NCBI GenBank assembly: GCA_025935655.1
Contig: JAICUV010000116.1
Span: 1 to 9,826 of the forward strand
Reading direction: 5' to 3'
DNA length: 9,826 bases
Source: Chloroflexota bacterium
GTDB taxonomy: Bacteria; Chloroflexota; Limnocylindria; Limnocylindrales; CSP1-4
Made by a program: the position numbers and the translations under genes
Part shown: positions 5,712 through 9,826 of the stretch, piece after piece
Numbering within the stretch: position 1 is the first letter of the stretch
Layout: every line of letters starts with the position of its first letter
Notes under the pieces: model-generated
What the model saw: only the letters and a program-made list of their open reading frames with translations
What the model was told of the DNA's origin: nothing
Databases searched by the model: none

Positions 5712-7673
5712 GTGAGCGACGGCATGCGCTCGGATGGCGCCGGGCAGGAGCTCGAACCTGGAAGCACGACCCCGGAGTCGGCCACCGCCGCGCCCGGTGG
5801 CGGCCCGCGCCGGCGCACGGTCGTCGCGGTGGCGCTCGTCGCGCTCGTCGCCGTGACGGCGCTCGGCGTCGGCGTCTGGCGGGCCACCACCCCGAGCCAC
5901 AGCTGCCCGACCCCGGCCGAGCACCCCGAGTGGTCTGTCGCGCGGCGATTCGACGAGGCGCTCCTCGACGCGATCCGCCGAGCCCTGCCCAATCCGCCGG
6001 TCCACGCCCGCAACCTGTTCCACACGTCCGTGGCGATGTGGGACGCCTGGGCGGCCTACGACCCGGTGGCCAACGGGTACATCTACACGCAGAAGGAGAC
6101 CGCGAGCGACGTCGCCGCGGCCCGCAACGAGGCGATCAGCTACGCGGCGTACCGCGTGCTGTCCTCGCGGTTCATCAAGTCCGTCGGCGGCGCGGAGTCG
6201 CTCGCCGAGTTCGCGGACGTCATGGACACGCTGTGCTATCCGGTCACGGTGACCACGACCGACGGCAACAGCCCGGCGGCGGTCGGCAACCGGATCGCGG
6301 CCGCCGTCATCGCCTACGGCCTGGCCGACGGCTCGAACCAGCCCAACGGCTATGCGTCGCCGGACTACAAGCCGGTCAACGACCCCCTGGTCGTCGACAA
6401 GCCGGGCACGACGATGAAGGACCCGAACCGCTGGCAGCCGCTCCAGATCGCCCACATGATCTCGCAGAACGGGATCCCGGTGGTGAACGGCGTCCAGCAG
6501 GCCGTCGGTCCCCACTGGGGCCATGTGCTGGGGTTCGGCATCCCGGACGGGGGCGCGGACGGGGTCCCGATGGACCCGGGCAGCCCGCCGCTGCTCGGCG
6601 GGACACCGGAGCAGGACCAGGCCTACAAGGACGCCGCCGTCGAGGTCATCCGGCGTGGCAGCCAGCTCGACGCGAGCTCCGACGCGACGATCGACATCTC
6701 GCCCGGGGCGATCGGCGGCAACACGCTGGGCACCAACGACGGTCACGGCCACTCGGTCAACCCGGCGACCGGTCAGCCCTATGCGCCCGACATCGTGCGT
6801 GTCGGCGACTACACGCGGGTCCTCGCGGAGTTCTGGGCCGACGGTCCGAAGTCCGAGACGCCGCCCGGTCACTGGAACGTCCTCGCCAACGACGCCTCGG
6901 ACGCCCTGAACGGCAATCTCCGGATCGGCGGCACCGGTGAGCCCGTGGGTCGCCTGGAGTGGGACGTCAAGCTGTACCTGACCCTCAACGGGGCCGTCCA
7001 CGACGCCGCGATCGTCGCCTGGGGCCTGAAGGGCCACTACGACTCGGTCCGCCCGATCTCGATGATCCGGTACCTCGCGGGTCGCGGGCAGTCCAGCGAC
7101 CCGTCGCTCCCGTCATACGACCCGGAGGGCATTCCGCTCGAGCCCGGGCTCATCGAGCTGATCACGCCCGAGACGACGGCTGCCGGTCAGCGCCACGAGG
7201 CGCTCAAGGGCCACGAGGGCGAGATCGCCGTCCGTGCCTGGTCGGGTACACCCGCGGATCCCAAGACGCAGACGGGCGTCGTCGGCTGGATGCTCGCGGC
7301 CGACTGGGTCCCATACCAGCTGCCGACCTTCGTCACGCCGGCGTTCCAGGGGTTCATCTCGGGCCACAGCTCGTTCAGCCGGGCCGCGGCCGAGGTCCTG
7401 ACCGCCTTCACCGGAAGCGAGTACTTCCCGGGCGGGCTCGCCACCTGGACGCGGCCGAAAGGCGACCTGAAGTTCGAGGAGGGGCCGTCCGCCGACGTGA
7501 GGCTCGAGGCGGCGACCTACTACGACGCCGCGGACCAGGCCGGAATCTCGCGCCTGTACGGTGGCATCCACATCGCCCAGGACGATTTCAACGGCCGGAT
7601 CCTCGGCGCGGAGTGCGGCAAGGACGCGTGGGCGCTGGCCGGCCAGTACTTCGCGGGCACGGCCGGATCGTGA
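5712..7673 (+). CDS. Membrane-anchored or exported vanadium-dependent haloperoxidase (PAP2 superfamily)
   Basis: This 653-residue enzyme is predicted to oxidise halide with H2O2 to hypohalous acid outside the membrane. After a charged, Pro-rich head, RRRTVVAV precedes one hydrophobic segment (about 36-56), which is a signal anchor or Tat-type signal. The C-terminal half carries the full vanadate site: Lys440 and Arg447-Pro448 (KGHYDSVRP), Ser550-Gly551-His552 (FISGHSS), and Arg614 with axial His620 (SRLYGGIHIAQDD). Spacings match Curvularia chloroperoxidase in part: K to R is 7 and R to axial H is 6. Trp437 (three before Lys) and Phe545 (seven before His552) fall where that enzyme has its proposed halide-pocket Trp350 and Phe397. 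Bromoperoxidases have His at the second position. The start is GTG 5712, preceded by GGAGGGG. The stop overlaps the next gene's GTG, so the two are probably coupled. A PAP2 phosphatase is the main alternative. The length and pocket residues argue against it. Confidence 0.9.
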   Translation: MSDGMRSDGAGQELEPGSTTPESATAAPGGGPRRRTVVAVALVALVAVTALGVGVWRATTPSHSCPTPAEHPEWSVARRFDEALLDAIRRALPNPPVHARNLFHTSVAMWDAWAAYDPVANGYIYTQKETASDVAAARNEAISYAAYRVLSSRFIKSVGGAESLAEFADVMDTLCYPVTVTTTDGNSPAAVGNRIAAAVIAYGLADGSNQPNGYASPDYKPVNDPLVVDKPGTTMKDPNRWQPLQIAHMISQNGIPVVNGVQQAVGPHWGHVLGFGIPDGGADGVPMDPGSPPLLGGTPEQDQAYKDAAVEVIRRGSQLDASSDATIDISPGAIGGNTLGTNDGHGHSVNPATGQPYAPDIVRVGDYTRVLAEFWADGPKSETPPGHWNVLANDASDALNGNLRIGGTGEPVGRLEWDVKLYLTLNGAVHDAAIVAWGLKGHYDSVRPISMIRYLAGRGQSSDPSLPSYDPEGIPLEPGLIELITPETTAAGQRHEALKGHEGEIAVRAWSGTPADPKTQTGVVGWMLAADWVPYQLPTFVTPAFQGFISGHSSFSRAAAEVLTAFTGSEYFPGGLATWTRPKGDLKFEEGPSADVRLEAATYYDAADQAGISRLYGGIHIAQDDFNGRILGAECGKDAWALAGQYFAGTAGS

Positions 7674-9352
7674 AGCACCGCCGGTGGCTCGTCGCCGGCA
7701 TCCTCGTCGTCGCGGCGGGGCTGGTGGCGGCCGGGCTCCTGGCGACCGGCGTCGTGCGGACCGGTCCCGCGGCGCCCTCGGTGGCGCTCGGGGCGCCGCG
7801 GTTCGTGGACGAGACCTCGAGCGCGGGGCTCGTCCACACCTACGACGGCAACGAGGACTACGACATCGGGGGCGGCCTGGCCGTCCTCGACTGCGACGGC
7901 GACGGCCGGCCCGATGTCTACGCCGCCGGCGGCGAGCACCCGGCGGCGCTGTTCCGCAACGCCGGCGCGACGGGCGGCCCGCTGCGCTTCGAGCCGGTGG
8001 CGGACTCGGGCGCGGACCTGACCATGGTCACCGGCGCCTACCCGCTGGACATCGATGGTGACGGGATCACGGACCTGGCGGTCCTCAGACTCGGCCAGAC
8101 CGAGCTCCTCCGCGGGCTCGGCGGCTGCCGCTTCCAGCGCGCCGACGACACGTGGGGCGCCACGCCCACGCCCGGCTTCGGCACCGCGTTCAGCGCGACC
8201 TGGGAGGGCGACGCGTCCAGGCCGACGCTCGCATTCGGCAACTACCTCGCGCTCGACGGCTCTGGTGCACCGACCAGCAGCTGCGCGCCCAACGAGGTCA
8301 TCCGGCCGGACGCGACGGGGTCGGGCTACGCGCCGCCCGTGGCCCTCGCGCCCGGCTACTGCGCCCTGTCGATGCTGTTCAGCGACTGGGACGGCTCGGG
8401 TCGGCGGGACCTGCGGGTGAGCAACGACCGGCACTACTACGACGTCGAGCTGGGCGAGGAGCAGCTGTGGCGGTTCGAGGCGGGCGCGGCGCCGCGGCTC
8501 TACACGGCGGACGACGGCTGGGTCCTGCTCCAGCTGTGGGGGATGGGGATCGCGAGCTACGACGTGACCGGCGACGGCTACCCCGAGGTCTACCTCACCA
8601 GCCAGGGGCCGAACACGCTCCAGACGCTGCTGGCCGGGCCCACGCAGCCCACCTACCGCGACATGGCCAACAAGCGCGGGATCGAGGGCACGCGGCCGGC
8701 CACGGGCGGTGACCCGCTGCCGTCCACCGCCTGGCACCCGGAGTTCCAGGACGTGAACGACGACGGGTTCATGGACCTGTTCGTGTCCAAGGGCAACATC
8801 AACGTCCAGCCCGACTTCGCCTCGAAGGATCCGAGCGACCTGTACCTCGGGCAGCCCGACGGGTCGTACGTGCAGGCGGTGGAGCAGGCCGGGATCGCGA
8901 TGTTCGACCGCGGCCGGGGCGCCGCGCTCGTGGACCTCAACCTCGACGGCCTGCCGGATCTCGTGGAGGTCACCGTCGGTGCGCCGGTGCGGGTGTGGCG
9001 CAACGTGGGCTCCGGCAGCGCGGATGCCCCCGCGCCGATGGGCCACTGGATCGGGCTGCGGCTCCGACAGCCGGGCGGCAACCGCGACGCCATCGGCGCC
9101 ATCGTGGAGGTCAGGGTGGGGGACACGCCCATCGGGCGGCGCGAGGTGGTCGTCGGTGGCGGCCACATCAGCGGCCAGCTGGGCTGGACGACCACGGGCA
9201 TCGGCCCGGCGACGGAGGCCGAGGTGCGGGTCACCTGGCCCGACGGCGAGGTGGGGCCGTGGCAGCGGGTCGCGGCGGACGGGTTCGCCCTCGTCGAGCG
9301 CGGGGCGGCGCCGGTTCCGTGGACGGCGGCCGCCGGGGCCGTGGCGCCGTGA
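7670..9352 (+). CDS. CRTAC1-like protein: FG-GAP/VCBS repeats with C-terminal UnbV/ASPIC domain
   Basis: This 560-residue extracytoplasmic protein is probably a calcium-binding beta-propeller. MKHRRWLV followed by a hydrophobic stretch (about 6-29) is a signal anchor or signal peptide without a lipobox. Six Asp-rich calcium-loop repeats are visible: DCDGDGRPD (74-82), DIDGDGITD (127-135), DWDGSGRRD (239-247), DVTGDGYPE (298-306), DVNDDGFMD (361-369) and DLNLDGLPD (422-430). The C-terminal part (about 459-545), with GHWIGLRL, GNRDAIGAIVEVRVG and VTWPDGE, matches the UnbV/ASPIC domain. The start is GTG 7670, overlapping the haloperoxidase stop as GTGA. Its own stop overlaps the next GTG in the same way. 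No enzyme motif is seen. A binding, scaffold or maturation role for the haloperoxidase is inferred from the coupling only. Confidence 0.9.
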   Translation: MKHRRWLVAGILVVAAGLVAAGLLATGVVRTGPAAPSVALGAPRFVDETSSAGLVHTYDGNEDYDIGGGLAVLDCDGDGRPDVYAAGGEHPAALFRNAGATGGPLRFEPVADSGADLTMVTGAYPLDIDGDGITDLAVLRLGQTELLRGLGGCRFQRADDTWGATPTPGFGTAFSATWEGDASRPTLAFGNYLALDGSGAPTSSCAPNEVIRPDATGSGYAPPVALAPGYCALSMLFSDWDGSGRRDLRVSNDRHYYDVELGEEQLWRFEAGAAPRLYTADDGWVLLQLWGMGIASYDVTGDGYPEVYLTSQGPNTLQTLLAGPTQPTYRDMANKRGIEGTRPATGGDPLPSTAWHPEFQDVNDDGFMDLFVSKGNINVQPDFASKDPSDLYLGQPDGSYVQAVEQAGIAMFDRGRGAALVDLNLDGLPDLVEVTVGAPVRVWRNVGSGSADAPAPMGHWIGLRLRQPGGNRDAIGAIVEVRVGDTPIGRREVVVGGGHISGQLGWTTTGIGPATEAEVRVTWPDGEVGPWQRVAADGFALVERGAAPVPWTAAAGAVAP

Positions 9353-9826
9353 CGGCGACGGGCACCGCCCGCCTGGCGACCATCGACCTGCCGGACTTCG
9401 GCCGGCCGGGCGCGCGGCCGGAGCTCCCCGCGGCGCGGTACGCGGAGCGGGTCGACGCGCTCCGTGCGCGCGCGGACGCGCGCGCGATCGACCGCCTCGT
9501 CGTCTACGCCGACCGGGAGCACAGCGCCAACATCTCGTTCCTGACCGGGTTCGACCCCCGGTTCGAGGAGGCGCTCCTCGTCATCGGCCCGGACGACCCG
9601 CCCGCGATCCTCGCCGGCAACGAGTGCCTCGGCACGGCAGCCGCGGCGCCGCTCCCGGTTCGCACCCACCTGTTCCAGGACTTCAGCCTGCCGATGCAGC
9701 CCCGGGACCGGTCGCGCCCGCTCGCCGAGATCCTGGCCGGGGAGGGGATCGGGCGCGGAAGCAGGGTCGGCGTCATCGGCTGGAAGCCGTTCCCGGAGCG
9801 GTCACGGCTGGAGGTGCCCGCGTACC
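9349..9826 (+). CDS. M24-family peptidase/creatinase-like protein, N-terminal domain only (runs off the window)
   Basis: The visible 159 residues, from GTG 9349 (MTATGTARLATIDLPDFG...), fit the creatinase-type N-terminal domain of M24 enzymes (Xaa-Pro aminopeptidase, prolidase, creatinase). The recognisable segment is YADREHSANISFLTGFDPRF (residues 53-72), followed by EEALLVIG and an LAGNE motif near 88-92. The metal-binding pita-bread catalytic domain would lie beyond the window, so activity cannot be judged. The GTG overlaps the TGA of the CRTAC1-like gene as GTGA and has no obvious Shine-Dalgarno, so translation is probably coupled to that gene. No signal sequence is visible, so it is likely cytoplasmic, unlike its two upstream partners. 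The frame stays open to the window end. Confidence 0.8.
   Translation, partial: MTATGTARLATIDLPDFGRPGARPELPAARYAERVDALRARADARAIDRLVVYADREHSANISFLTGFDPRFEEALLVIGPDDPPAILAGNECLGTAAAAPLPVRTHLFQDFSLPMQPRDRSRPLAEILAGEGIGRGSRVGVIGWKPFPERSRLEVPAY

Noticed and set aside
5622..7037. Long antisense open frames under the real genes (for example 5622-7037 minus, 7520-9166 minus, 3442-4560 plus, 4424-5497 minus, 8653-9669 minus)
   Set aside because: Their products are low-complexity Arg/Gly/Ala/Asp-rich with no recognisable domains, and they lie opposite genes with clear motifs. GC-rich codon use makes such shadow frames common.
1..9826. Mobile element, CRISPR, tRNA or rRNA
   Set aside because: I saw no transposase or integrase motifs, terminal repeats, regularly spaced repeats, cloverleaf with acceptor end, or rRNA signatures.

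Overview
This is a GC-rich, densely coded bacterial window. Most starts are preceded by clear purine-rich Shine-Dalgarno sequences, and stop/start overlaps are common. Seven protein-coding genes are supported: five complete and two cut by the window edges. I saw no rRNA, tRNA, CRISPR array, insertion sequence or integrase. The Ala/Pro/Thr/Ser linker behind the lipobox of the binding protein, the high GC and the ROK/ABC sugar arrangement would suit a Chloroflexota (Limnocylindria-like) or Actinomycetota genome. That placement is inference.

Left half (1-4509, minus strand). Transcription runs right to left: a ROK-family repressor (3274-4509, TTG start), then a XylF-type sugar-binding lipoprotein (1931-3133), a XylH-type permease (511-1839) and a XylG-type ATPase (1-487, cut by the window edge). 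Together they form a pentose-type (probably D-xylose) ABC importer with its own regulator. A near-perfect GC hairpin (14-bp arms, 3-nt loop, 1871-1901) lies between the binding-protein and permease genes. It probably sets the usual excess of binding protein over membrane components.

Divergent region (4510-4621). This 112-bp gap separates the repressor gene from the rightward genes and should carry the control sites of both.

Right half (4622-9826, plus strand). An apparent operon starts with a Gfo/Idh/MocA dehydrogenase of the D-xylose/dihydrodiol dehydrogenase type (4622-5659). A 52-nt gap follows, containing a 17-codon ORF. Next are a membrane-anchored or exported vanadium-dependent haloperoxidase with a complete vanadate site (5712-7673), a membrane-anchored or exported CRTAC1-like protein with six FG-GAP/VCBS calcium-type repeats and a C-terminal UnbV/ASPIC domain (7670-9352), and an M24-family peptidase/creatinase-like protein (9349-end, cut by the window edge). 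The last three genes are joined by two GTGA stop/start overlaps, which implies translational coupling.

How it may work together: the left half imports an aldopentose and the first right-hand gene may oxidise it. The haloperoxidase/CRTAC1/M24 trio is the least expected part. An extracytoplasmic halogenating enzyme appears to be made stoichiometrically with a calcium-binding propeller partner, next to plant-sugar uptake genes. I regard this trio as the best candidate for an uncharacterised system here.
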